NCBI GenBank assembly: GCA_944323875.1
Contig: CALUUH010000001.1
Location: 1 to 64,000 of the forward strand
Reading direction: 5' to 3'
Source of the DNA: Candidatus Gastranaerophilales bacterium
GTDB lineage: Bacteria; Cyanobacteriota; Vampirovibrionia; Gastranaerophilales; Gastranaerophilaceae
Length of the DNA stretch: 64,000 nucleotides
A program made the position numbers and the translations under genes. Numbering within the stretch: position 1 is the first letter of the stretch; each line of letters begins with the position of its first letter. Below, piece after piece: positions 16,595 through 23,905 of the stretch. The notes below the pieces were generated by a model. The model saw only the letters and a program-made list of their open reading frames with translations. It searched no databases and was not told the DNA's origin.

Positions 16595-16963
16595 CTAGAT
16601 TACCTCTGGAGCCAAAGAGATAATCTTCATATATCCTTTGTCTCTTAATTCGCGGGCAACAGGGCCAAACACACGAGTTCCGCGCGGGTTGCCGTCTTTG
16701 TTGATAATTACTGCTGCGTTTTCGTCAAATCTGATAACAGAACCGTCTTCACGTTTGATATCATGTTTTGTTCTTACTACAACAGCTTTTACAACTTCGC
16801 CTGCTTTTACAGTCTGATTTGGTGCTGCTGCTTTTACAGTTGCGACAATTTCATCACCTACTGCTGCAAATTTCTTATTTGAACTGCCCATTACGCGAAT
16901 GCATAACAGTTCTTTTGCACCTGTATTATCTGCTACTTCTAGTCTAGTTTCTTGTTGTATCAT
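16595..16963 (-). CDS. rplN: 50S ribosomal protein L14
   Basis: 122 residues, exactly the family length. [24 protein letters not shown] start, [21 protein letters not shown] and the tail [24 protein letters not shown] are all conserved. L14 lies at the subunit interface. A 281-bp spacer (16314-16594), longer than normal, separates it from rplX; it holds decayed palindromic words (CTAAC...GTTAG near 16500) and no gene. Confidence 0.98.
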   Translation of the reverse strand: MIQQETRLEVADNTGAKELLCIRVMGSSNKKFAAVGDEIVATVKAAAPNQTVKAGEVVKAVVVRTKHDIKREDGSVIRFDENAAVIINKDGNPRGTRVFGPVARELRDKGYMKIISLAPEVI

Positions 16964-17104
16964 TTTTCTTTTTCCTTTTTATTTAAAGAATGTTTTTACT
17001 TGTGACAGCGCATTATTTATTAATGATGTCGGTTAGTGCATTCCGTAATATTACGGGAGCAATCCCGAAACAAGTCCGGAACAAGTTAGTCCTTCACAAA
17101 AGTA

Positions 17105-17350
17105 CTAACGAGCTTTTTCTACAACTTCAAGTAAAGACCAACGTTTGCCGCCTGATAACGGACGAGATTCTACAATTCTTACTGTATCACCTACGTTGCA
17201 AACATTTCCTTCATCATGAGCTTTGTAGTTTTTGTTTGATTCAATAATCTTTTTATATTTTGGATGCGGCTCATAATCAGCTACTTTTACTACAATTGTT
17301 TTGTCCATTTTATTACTGATTACTACACCTTGTTTTTCTTTTTTAGGCAT
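17105..17350 (-). CDS. rpsQ: 30S ribosomal protein S17
   Basis: 81 residues. [29 protein letters not shown] then [25 protein letters not shown] is the S17 OB-fold signature. Its start overlaps the rpmC stop by 8 bp, so the two are coupled. The following spacer carries a short AATCCCGAAACAAGTCCGG word (about 17062-17080) related to the palindromic repeat in this cluster. Confidence 0.97.
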   Translation of the reverse strand: MPKKEKQGVVISNKMDKTIVVKVADYEPHPKYKKIIESNKNYKAHDEGNVCNVGDTVRIVESRPLSGGKRWSLLEVVEKAR

Positions 17351-17561
17351 TTTGTACCTCCGCTTGGCTATTCGCTGCCGCTTTTTCTTTTATCACTGTT
17401 TTTGCTTGTGCGATGAATCTTTTTGTTTTAGATATCAATGCTGTATTTTCCAATTTGTGAGTTGAAAGTTGTAATTTGTAGTTGAACAAATCTTTTTTCC
17501 AGTCAATGATAGCGTTTTCTAATTCATCTATAGATTTTTCGCGCATTTCACTTAGTTTCAT
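17343..17561 (-). CDS. rpmC: 50S ribosomal protein L29
   Basis: 72 residues. [43 protein letters not shown] is a normal L29 two-helix hairpin; a short Ala/Gln-rich tail ([12 protein letters not shown]) follows. Lies 15 bp after rplP and overlaps rpsQ. Confidence 0.96.
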   Translation of the reverse strand: MKLSEMREKSIDELENAIIDWKKDLFNYKLQLSTHKLENTALISKTKRFIAQAKTVIKEKAAANSQAEVQNA

Positions 17562-17576
17562 TTGTATTTTCCTTTT

Positions 17577-17999
17577 TTATTTTTGTTCACATTTTGCTTT
17601 TTCAACTATCTTAACTTTAATAGGAAGTTTTTGAGCTGCCAATTCCAATGCGTGAACAGCAACATTTCTATCAAAATAATCAAGTTCAAAAAGAATTCTG
17701 TTAGGTTTTACAACCGCTACCCAGTATTCCAGATTACCTTTACCTGACCCCATACGAGTTTCAGCAGGTTTTGCTGTAATAGGTTTATCCGGGAATATTT
17801 TAATCCAAACGTTACCGCCACGTTTGATTTCACGAGTCATTGCACGACGTGCTGCCTCGATTTGACGGCTGGTAATCCAACCCGGTTCTAATGCTTTGAT
17901 TGCATATTGGCCGAATTCAAATGATGTACCTCTGGTTTCAGTACCTTTCATTCTGCCTTTCATCATTTTGCGGTATTTTGTTTTTTTAGGCTGTAACAT
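17577..17999 (-). CDS. rplP: 50S ribosomal protein L16
   Basis: 140 residues. [19 protein letters not shown] start, [23 protein letters not shown] and [23 protein letters not shown] are the L16 signatures. L16 organises the A-site tRNA elbow region. In the conserved order rpsC-rplP-rpmC. Confidence 0.98.
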   Translation of the reverse strand: MLQPKKTKYRKMMKGRMKGTETRGTSFEFGQYAIKALEPGWITSRQIEAARRAMTREIKRGGNVWIKIFPDKPITAKPAETRMGSGKGNLEYWVAVVKPNRILFELDYFDRNVAVHALELAAQKLPIKVKIVEKAKCEQK

Positions 18000-18031
18000 T
18001 ATATTTGCTCCTGTTATTTTTTACTAATACC

Positions 18032-18766
18032 TTACGCCTCTGTTGTTTCTATCGGACGGCGTCTTGAACGGCGTTGACCTTTGTTGTCATTGCCTGATTT
18101 TTCATTTTTAGCTTTTATGTTTTGGTCTGCTTTTTCACCAGGCATCAATACACCTTTGAAAATCCAAACCTTAACACCGATTTTACCCATTATAGTATCA
18201 GCTTCAGTAAAACCGTAGTCTACATCAGCTCTTAATGTTTGAAGCGGAATTCTGCCTTCTTTTGCCCATTCTGAACGAGCGATTTCTGCGCCGCCCAAAC
18301 GACCTGATACCATAACTTTAATACCTTGAGCACCTGATCTCATTGTACGCTGCATAGCCTGTTTCATAGCACGTCTGAATGCTACACGTTTTTCAAGCTG
18401 TTGTGCAATTGATTCTGCTACTAATTGTGCATCTGCATCAGATTTTGCAACTTCTACAACGTTGATAATAACAGGTTTTCCCAGATATTTAGTAACTTCT
18501 TGTCTTAATTCGTCAATACCTTGGCCGCCTCTGCCGACAACAATACCAGGTTTTGCTGTTACTACTGTAATTGTTGTGTTTTGTGCTTTTCTTGCAATTA
18601 AGATTTTTGAAACACCGGCTGCGTATAATTTCTTTTTAACGAATTTTCTGATTTTAGCATCTTCTGCTACAAATTCGCCATATTCTTTAATTTTTGCAAA
18701 CCATGTGCTTGCCCAAGGTTGAATTATTCCTACTCTAAATCCGGTTGGATGTGTTTTTTGTCCCAT
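18032..18766 (-). CDS. rpsC: 30S ribosomal protein S3
   Basis: 244 residues: N-terminal [24 protein letters not shown] domain with [21 protein letters not shown] (GXXG loop), and the C-terminal domain ending [12 protein letters not shown] plus a basic tail ([16 protein letters not shown]). S3 forms the mRNA entry channel. Adjacent to rplV by 11 bp. Confidence 0.98.
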   Translation of the reverse strand: MGQKTHPTGFRVGIIQPWASTWFAKIKEYGEFVAEDAKIRKFVKKKLYAAGVSKILIARKAQNTTITVVTAKPGIVVGRGGQGIDELRQEVTKYLGKPVIINVVEVAKSDADAQLVAESIAQQLEKRVAFRRAMKQAMQRTMRSGAQGIKVMVSGRLGGAEIARSEWAKEGRIPLQTLRADVDYGFTEADTIMGKIGVKVWIFKGVLMPGEKADQNIKAKNEKSGNDNKGQRRSRRRPIETTEA

Positions 18767-18777
18767 TTTATCTACCT

Positions 18778-19119
18778 TTATTTGCTTTGTGTATCACTAA
18801 CTTTTAATGTGAGATGAGAAGTGCGTTTAAGTCTTTTGTACATACGACCTTGCGCTCTTGCTCTTGCTCTTTTGTATGTTGTGCTTTCATCAGCATATAT
18901 TTCAGAAATCTTCAGAGATTCTGCTGATACACCGTATTTTTCCTGTGCATTAGCAACAGCAGCTTTCAAATTCTTTTCTACCACTCTTGCTGCAAAGTAA
19001 GGCATAAAACGCAACATATCTTGAGCTTCTTTAACAGCTTTTCCGCGAACTTCGTTGATAACTCTGCGAAGTTTTCTTGCTGTCATTTTAATATCTGTTT
19101 GTCTTGCTTTAGCTTCCAT
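18778..19119 (-). CDS. rplV: 50S ribosomal protein L22
   Basis: 113 residues. [23 protein letters not shown]-terminus and the beta-hairpin region [21 protein letters not shown] that lines the exit tunnel (macrolide-relevant loop) are clear. Normal place between rpsS and rpsC. Confidence 0.98.
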   Translation of the reverse strand: MEAKARQTDIKMTARKLRRVINEVRGKAVKEAQDMLRFMPYFAARVVEKNLKAAVANAQEKYGVSAESLKISEIYADESTTYKRARARAQGRMYKRLKRTSHLTLKVSDTQSK

Positions 19120-19215
19120 TTTATTTTTCCTTATCTTTTTGCTTTTCTTTTGGATGAGCTCCCGAAATACTTCGGGATAGGTAATCTGTTTGGGTCACCT
19201 GCCCGACAGCTTTGC

Positions 19216-19497
19216 CTATTTTCTTTTAGCTGTTTTGTCTGAGCCTGCGTGGCCTTTGTACATTCTTGTAGGTGCAAACTCACCTAATTTGTGTCCAATC
19301 ATTTGCTCTGTTACATATACCGGAACGTGAGTTTTCCCGTTATGTACTGCAATTGTGTGTCCTAACATATCAGGTATTATCATTGACGCCCGTGACCAGG
19401 TTTTAATGACTTTATGCTCTGAATTTGCATTCATTTTTGCAATTTTTTGTTGTAGAGCTTCTTCTACGTATGGACCTTTTTTTAATGAACGTGCCAT
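19216..19497 (-). CDS. rpsS: 30S ribosomal protein S19
   Basis: 93 residues. [42 protein letters not shown] and [20 protein letters not shown] are the S19 signatures. A short hairpin word CCCGAAATACTTCGGG lies in the 96-bp spacer toward rplV (about 19161-19176). Confidence 0.98.
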   Translation of the reverse strand: MARSLKKGPYVEEALQQKIAKMNANSEHKVIKTWSRASMIIPDMLGHTIAVHNGKTHVPVYVTEQMIGHKLGEFAPTRMYKGHAGSDKTAKRK

Positions 19498-19576
19498 TAA
19501 TTTTTTCTCCTTTGTATTTATATAGTTTGTATTTTGTTTTTATTTCCGCCTTCGCTGCCTCAGGCGTCTTTTCAGA

Positions 19577-19703
19577 GATCCCGAAACAAATTCGGATTTG
19601 ATTTCCGCCGGCCGCTTTGCTCGACTCGGCAGATCCCGAAACAAGTTCGGGATAAGATATCCGTAAGGCTCGCTAACGCTCGCCAACGGCTATCTTACTT
19701 TTT
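19577..19703. repeat. interspersed palindromic repeat, copy B (rplB-rpsS spacer)
   Basis: About 127 bp, nearly identical to 13370-13497 (copy A). It starts at the rplB stop codon (19695-19697 lies inside) as copy A does at rplF, and carries the same ATCCCG...CGGGAT hairpin and AAGATA...TATCTT outer stem. The conserved placement at a stop codon suggests it spread by homology with lysine-rich gene ends or by insertion at 3' ends. Confidence 0.85.
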
Positions 19704-20522
19704 ACGTCTTCTTACAATAAGTTTGTCAGAAGCTTTACCTTTTTTACGGGTCTTATAACCAAGAGCCGGTTTACCCCAAGGTGTTTTAGGGTGTCCGCCA
19801 GGACCGGTTTTACCTTCACCACCACCGTGCGGGTGATCGCAAGGGTTCATTGTTACACCACGTACAGTAGGTCTGATACCAAGGTAACGTTTTCTTCCGG
19901 CTTTACCGATTGAAATGTTTTTGAATTCTGCGTTACCTAATGTACCGATTGTTGCCATACATTCTTTTCTTACCATTCTCATTTCTGATGAAGGAAGTTT
20001 TATTGTAACATAATTACCTTCTTTTGCCATAACTTGTGCTGCATTACCTGCAGATCTTACCATTACGCCGCCACGGCCAGGTGTAAGCTCAATGTTATGA
20101 ACAATTGTACCAAGAGGGATTAATTCAAGCGGTAATGCGTTTCCGTTTTGTACCGGAGCATCCGGACCTGATACAATAACATCACCTACATTTAATCCTT
20201 CCGGTGTTAATATATATCTTTTTTCACCGTCTGCATAATATACAAGTGAAATTCTTACGTTTCTGTTTGGATCATACTCAATTGTTTTAACAGTTGCAGG
20301 TACACCAAACTTTTCGCGTTTAAAATCGATTACGCGGTATGCTCTTTTTACACCGCCGCCTTTGTGACGACATGTAATTCTTCCGGTGTTATTTCTGCCG
20401 GCTGTCTTTTTCAATTTTTTAAGTAATGATTTTTCCGGAGTTTGAGTTGTGACTTCCTGATAATCACTTTTAGTCATTCCTCTTTGTCCTGGAGATGTAG
20501 GATTTATTTTTCTTATTGCCAT
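19695..20522 (-). CDS. rplB: 50S ribosomal protein L2
   Basis: 275 residues from the ATG at 20522 (AAAGGAG upstream, [17 protein letters not shown]); the longer open frame to 20651 has no family support. Signatures: [17 protein letters not shown], the central [21 protein letters not shown], and VAM-type loop [20 protein letters not shown] with the conserved histidine at the peptidyl transferase centre. A 155-bp spacer precedes it. Confidence 0.98.
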   Translation of the reverse strand: MAIRKINPTSPGQRGMTKSDYQEVTTQTPEKSLLKKLKKTAGRNNTGRITCRHKGGGVKRAYRVIDFKREKFGVPATVKTIEYDPNRNVRISLVYYADGEKRYILTPEGLNVGDVIVSGPDAPVQNGNALPLELIPLGTIVHNIELTPGRGGVMVRSAGNAAQVMAKEGNYVTIKLPSSEMRMVRKECMATIGTLGNAEFKNISIGKAGRKRYLGIRPTVRGVTMNPCDHPHGGGEGKTGPGGHPKTPWGKPALGYKTRKKGKASDKLIVRRRKK

Positions 20523-20677
20523 TTTTATTTTCTCCTTTGTTGGCTTTGTTCTATCTTGTCGGGACTTGTGCCTCACGCCCCTGTTTTTGGACCAGCTGTA
20601 TTGCATTTTGTCCTGTTGGTTTGCCTTTAATGTCGCTCGCCTTTTAATCAAGCCTTACACATCACAGGCAAAATCAA

Positions 20678-20986
20678 CTAAGCTCCGATGAGTTCTTCAA
20701 TCGGATCGCCTTCGATTGTTACGATGGCTTTTTTAGAAGAATCTGTTCTTCCGAATTTATATCCCATTCTTTTTTCGTGTGAAGGCATATAAACTGTTCT
20801 GACTTTTTTAACTTTTCTGCCAGGAAAAGCTAATTCAACTGCTTGCGCAATTTCAACTTTTGTAGCGTCTTTCACTACTTCGAAAGTATACTGGCCTAAT
20901 GTAGTTGCACCTACTGATTTTTCAGTAATCAACGGCTTTTTAATTACGTCGTATAACTTTTCTGTATTTGTTCTGTCTTTACTCAT
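20678..20986 (-). CDS. rplW: 50S ribosomal protein L23
   Basis: 102 residues. YDVIKKPLITEKSV, TFEVVKDATKVEIAQAVE and VRTVYMPSHEKRMGYKFGRTDS are the L23 signatures. L23 sits at the tunnel exit and docks trigger factor and SRP. Between rplD and rplB as usual. Confidence 0.98.
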   Translation of the reverse strand: MSKDRTNTEKLYDVIKKPLITEKSVGATTLGQYTFEVVKDATKVEIAQAVELAFPGRKVKKVRTVYMPSHEKRMGYKFGRTDSSKKAIVTIEGDPIEELIGA

Positions 20987-21019
20987 TTTTATGTCCTTTA
21001 CTGTTTTCCGATTTTATGA

Positions 21020-21646
21020 TTAGCTTAATCTTTCAGTTATATCTTTTACAGCAGATTCTGTAACAACCACAAAATCAGCTTCCAATAAATCTTTTACGTT
21101 TAAGTTTGAAGGCAAAATAATTTTTACGCTCGGGATGTTTCTTGCTGCTAATTCCAAATATTTATTTTCAGCAGCTTTAACATCAGCGATAACCAAAACT
21201 TTGCCGGATACATTTAATGATTTCAATGCTGCAACCATTAATTTTGTCTTAGGTTCGGTGATAGTTGAAAAATCTTTAACAACAACTAACTGTTCTTGTC
21301 TTGCTGATAATGCAGATTTCAAAGCCAATTTTCTTGCTTTTTGCGGCATATTGAAACCGTAATCTCTCGGTTTCGGTCCGAATACAACACCACCGCCTGC
21401 AAATAATGGAGAACGAAGTGAACCTGCTCTTGCGCGGCCTGTTCCTTTTTGTTTCCATGGTTTTCTGCCGCCGCCTGATACTTCTGCTCTTGTTTTACAA
21501 GATGCTGAACCTTGACGGGCATTATTTAATTGTCTTCTTAATGCAAGGTGCATTACATGTAAATTTGGCTCTACACCGAAAACGCTTTTTTCTAATGTAA
21601 TTTCACCTAATTTTTCACCATTTGTACTTAATATTTCTTTTGACAT
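21020..21646 (-). CDS. rplD: 50S ribosomal protein L4
   Basis: 208 residues. RQGSASCKTRAEVSGGGRKPW then QKGTGRARAGSLRSPLFAGGG is the conserved tunnel loop; C-terminal ILPSNLNVKDLLEADFVVVTESAV completes the fold. In E. coli L4 represses the S10 operon; whether this applies here is unknown. Confidence 0.98.
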   Translation of the reverse strand: MSKEILSTNGEKLGEITLEKSVFGVEPNLHVMHLALRRQLNNARQGSASCKTRAEVSGGGRKPWKQKGTGRARAGSLRSPLFAGGGVVFGPKPRDYGFNMPQKARKLALKSALSARQEQLVVVKDFSTITEPKTKLMVAALKSLNVSGKVLVIADVKAAENKYLELAARNIPSVKIILPSNLNVKDLLEADFVVVTESAVKDITERLS

Positions 21647-21757
21647 TTTGTTTTTCCTTTATTTTCCTTTTACTGCCTGTTACCCCTTTCGGAAATACCG
21701 TTTTATATGGCAACTCGGGATTTTTGAAACTTGTCTGTTTTTATTATGTCTTTCGGA

Positions 21758-22393
21758 TTAATTCCATTTTGTTCTGGTCGGAACGATTGTTACCAATCTG
21801 CCTTCACAACCCGGTACTGAACCTTTTACTAATACTAAATTGTTAGCTGAATCAACTTTAACTAATTTCAATTTAGAAATAGTAACTCTTTCGTTACCCA
21901 TGTTACCGGCCATTCTTTTGCCTTTGATAACACGTGAAGGTGTTGTACCTGCGCCGATAGAACCCGGTTCTCTGTGGTTTTTAGACCCGTGAGCCATTGG
22001 CCCTCTGCCGAAATTCCATCTTTTTACTGTACCCTGGAAACCTTTACCTATTGATTTTCCGGTTACATCAACTTTTTCTACGTTATCAAGAACTGATAAT
22101 TCAATTTTATCGCCTACTTTGTAGTCTTGCGGATTATCAATTCTGAATTCCTGAAGATGTCTGTAGTTGCTTAAGTTATTTTTCTTGAAGTGACCCAGTT
22201 CAGCTTTTGTTAAGTGTTTTTCTTTAGCGGCAACTGTACCAACCTGAATTGCGTTATAGCCGTCAGTTTCTACAGTCTTAACCTGAGTTACTACCATTTC
22301 ATCTACTTTAATAACTGTTACAGGGATAGCCAATCCTTTTTCATCAAAGATTTGAGTCATACCCAGTTTTTTACCAATTACACCTAGTGTCAT
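21758..22393 (-). CDS. rplC: 50S ribosomal protein L3
   Basis: 211 residues. Starts MTLGVIGKKLGMTQIFDEKG and has the signature KWNFGRGPMAHGSKNHREPGS-type stretch (here KGFQGTVKRWNFGRGPMAHG) with the long loop reaching the peptidyl transferase centre. Normal order rpsJ-rplC-rplD, but separated from rpsJ by an unusual 309 bp. Confidence 0.98.
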   Translation of the reverse strand: MTLGVIGKKLGMTQIFDEKGLAIPVTVIKVDEMVVTQVKTVETDGYNAIQVGTVAAKEKHLTKAELGHFKKNNLSNYRHLQEFRIDNPQDYKVGDKIELSVLDNVEKVDVTGKSIGKGFQGTVKRWNFGRGPMAHGSKNHREPGSIGAGTTPSRVIKGKRMAGNMGNERVTISKLKLVKVDSANNLVLVKGSVPGCEGRLVTIVPTRTKWN

Positions 22394-22702
22394 ATTTTTA
22401 CCTTTCTTGCAAAGTCAGCCGTATTTTTCCAAAGCATGGCTCTGAAATTTTGCCAATCTTTGCATTTTCACTTGCGAGCGCTACGTCTTGCCTAGTCCTT
22501 ACCTTAAATGAGGATTCTCACCTCTACAACCTTTCGGTTGTCCCGATTGCGCCTGAATTTGTTTCATGGCTTACAACCGGCCGCAGTTCACATTATATGC
22601 ATAATGCTATTAAATTTTCAAAAATACTCGGGGTTGATTTTGAGGATTTTGGCCTGAACTACCGTTATAGTTTTCTATGCCGTGCGCTCAGGCCTATATA
22701 AA
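22394..22702. other. 309-bp spacer between rpsJ and rplC with an antisense open frame
   Basis: No gene is supported on the operon strand. On the plus strand the frame ending at 22701 stays open for about 104 codons; its second half (LNEDSHLYNLSVVPIAPEF, then SSHYMHNAIKFSKILGVDFED and YRYSFLCRALRPI) has protein-like composition, so it may be a fragment of an inserted gene. A 7-bp inverted repeat GGCCTGA/TCAGGCC (22651-22694) ends the spacer next to rpsJ. Confidence 0.35.
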
Positions 22703-23020
22703 TTACAATTTAACTTCGATATCAACACCGGCAGGTAAATCTAATCTGCTTAACTCTTCAGTAGTCTGTTGAGTCGGTTCGTATATATCAATAATACGTT
22801 TGTGAGTTCTGATTTCAAAGTGCTCACGGGATTTTTTATCAACGTGAGGGGAACGCAAAACGCAATATATACGTCTTTTTGTAGGTAAAGGAATAGGGCC
22901 TGCAACTTTAGCGTCAGTTCTTTTTGCTGTTTCTACGATTTTGTCTGATGATACATCAATCAATTTGTGGTCGTATGCTTTCAAACAAACTCTGATACGT
23001 TGTCTTTTAGTGCTTGCCAT
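22703..23020 (-). CDS. rpsJ: 30S ribosomal protein S10
   Basis: 105 residues. [69 protein letters not shown] is textbook S10. First gene of the cluster, as in the S10 operon, 138 bp downstream of a strong promoter. tufA, fusA and rpsL are not upstream: the neighbouring DNA is a repeat-rich prepilin locus. Confidence 0.98.
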   Translation of the reverse strand: MASTKRQRIRVCLKAYDHKLIDVSSDKIVETAKRTDAKVAGPIPLPTKRRIYCVLRSPHVDKKSREHFEIRTHKRIIDIYEPTQQTTEELSRLDLPAGVDIEVKL

Positions 23021-23157
23021 TTGACATTCCTTTTTCTTTAGTGTTACTTAACGAATTAGGGTGAAAGCTGCTTGATAATTGAGTTTCAACCCTGCTCGGG
23101 ATAATGCTATTCAGAAATATTTCGGATATTTGTAAATACTATATCTCAAGCATAACA

Positions 23158-23186
23158 ATACTAAGACAAACAAAAACGGGTGTCAA
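23158..23186 (-). promoter_or_regulatory. sigma70-type promoter of the S10 cluster
   Basis: Minus strand TTGACA (23186-23181), exact 17-bp spacer, TAGTAT (23163-23158). Leaves a 5' leader of about 130 nt before rpsJ. Confidence 0.75.
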
Positions 23187-23220
23187 CAAGGAATTTTGAA
23201 AAATGTTTAAAAATCGTAAC

Positions 23221-23519
23221 ATTAGACAAAGGGGGTGAACTGTGAACAGTGAACAGTAGACTGTTGTTATCAAAAGGCACTAAGGGGGTAAGGCACTAGG
23301 GCACTAAGGAGTTAATAAAGACGTTAGGACGATAAGACGTTGAGACGTTAAGTTCATTTCAATTAATAGGGCAATGTGAGAATATTCTCGCATTGCCCTA
23401 TTTTGTAATAACAGTTCACTGTTAACAGTTTACGGTTCACTATTTTGTAACCACTTAACCACTTAATCACTTAATCACTTAGTCACTTAATCACTTAGCG
23501 CCTTTTTTAAAAAGGGGGG
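23221..23519. repeat. short-word repeat field upstream of prepilin locus 1
   Basis: No gene in 23187-23554. Contains runs of near-repeated 8-10-mers: GTGAACAGTGAACAGT words (about 23235-23260) with inverted relatives near 23408-23440, GGCACTAAGG words, GACGTTAGGACGATAAGACG words (about 23320-23350), and CACTTAATCACTTAGTCA words (about 23455-23500). The same words recur at 25280-25440, 25700-25820, 57000-57100 and 57360-57500. They resemble the short tandemly repeated sequences of filamentous cyanobacteria. Confidence 0.7.
23367..23404. terminator. terminator-like hairpin, GGCAATGTGAGA family (member 1)
   Basis: Arms of 17 bp with one G-U type mismatch (TAGGGCAATGTGAGAAT / ATTCTCGCATTGCCCTA), no loop, then TTTTG. 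Related hairpins follow both prepilin genes. Confidence 0.7.
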
Positions 23520-23548
23520 TTGCTATTTTTAGAGAGATACGGTATAAT
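23520..23548 (+). promoter_or_regulatory. promoter of prepilin locus 1
   Basis: TTGCTA (23520-23525), exact 17-bp spacer, TATAAT (23543-23548), just ahead of the ATG at 23555. The same arrangement stands at locus 2 (55075-55103). Confidence 0.75.
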
Positions 23549-23554
23549 ACTTGT

Positions 23555-23692
23555 ATGAAGAAACATTTAGCAAGAATAGTTTTGGATATTGAGGATTTAG
23601 CGGGGTCTAACCTAAAACTTGACAAAGCCCAAAACCCTTGTAAAATAGGGCTTTCAGACGTCGGGGGGGGGGCTCACTTACTCCAATTGTAA
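23555..23692 (+). CDS. short ORF with G10 tract (switch ORF), locus 1
   Basis: 45 residues: MKKHLARIVLDIEDLAGSNL, then KLDKAQNPCKIGLSDVGGGAHLLQL. The G10 tract at 23663-23672 encodes GGG. In the present frame translation ends six codons after it. If the tract were one base shorter, the frame would continue for 78 more codons (LTYSNCKLFAIF... to ...MNRIIVYYRLIRRIV) and stop at 23907-23909, overlapping the prepilin ATG. Locus 2 has a homologous ORF (KFDKVQNHC, SDVGGGAHLL) with the same tract. No known family. The ATG lies only about 6 nt after the -10 box, so the message would be nearly leaderless; a real protein product is uncertain. Confidence 0.45.
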   Translation: MKKHLARIVLDIEDLAGSNLKLDKAQNPCKIGLSDVGGGAHLLQL

Positions 23693-23905
23693 ACTTTTCG
23701 CAATATTTCCATTGTTGCGCCGTGACGCAGTTTTTTCACGCGTCATCCCGCAACAGTTTGAGTGCATCTTGCCAAAATTGTTGCCTTGCGGGAACTCAAA
23801 AAAGAACAACACAAGGGTCTTTCCTTGTGCAAAAACATATAAACCAAATAAAGGTGGTTTAATGAATAGAATTATTGTATATTATAGACTAATAAGGAGG
23901 ATTGT
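23693..23905 (+). promoter_or_regulatory. structured leader with chained mini-ORF, locus 1
   Basis: Between the switch ORF and the prepilin gene are hairpins shared with locus 2: TGACGC/GCGTCA, a CCCGCAAC...GTTGCcttGCGGG stem, and CACAAGG/CCTTGTG (about 23810-23830), which in locus 2 is CACAAGT/ACTTGTG, a compensatory base-pair change. Then AAAGGTGG precedes a 15-codon mini-ORF (23862-23909, MNRIIVYYRLIRRIV) whose TGA overlaps the next ATG (ATGA), itself preceded by AAGGAGG. Confidence 0.6.

Noticed and set aside
23450..23505. Possible CRISPR-like array of CACTTAATCACTTAGT words
   Set aside because: Units are 9-10 bp, directly abutting and imperfect, with no spacers and no cas genes.
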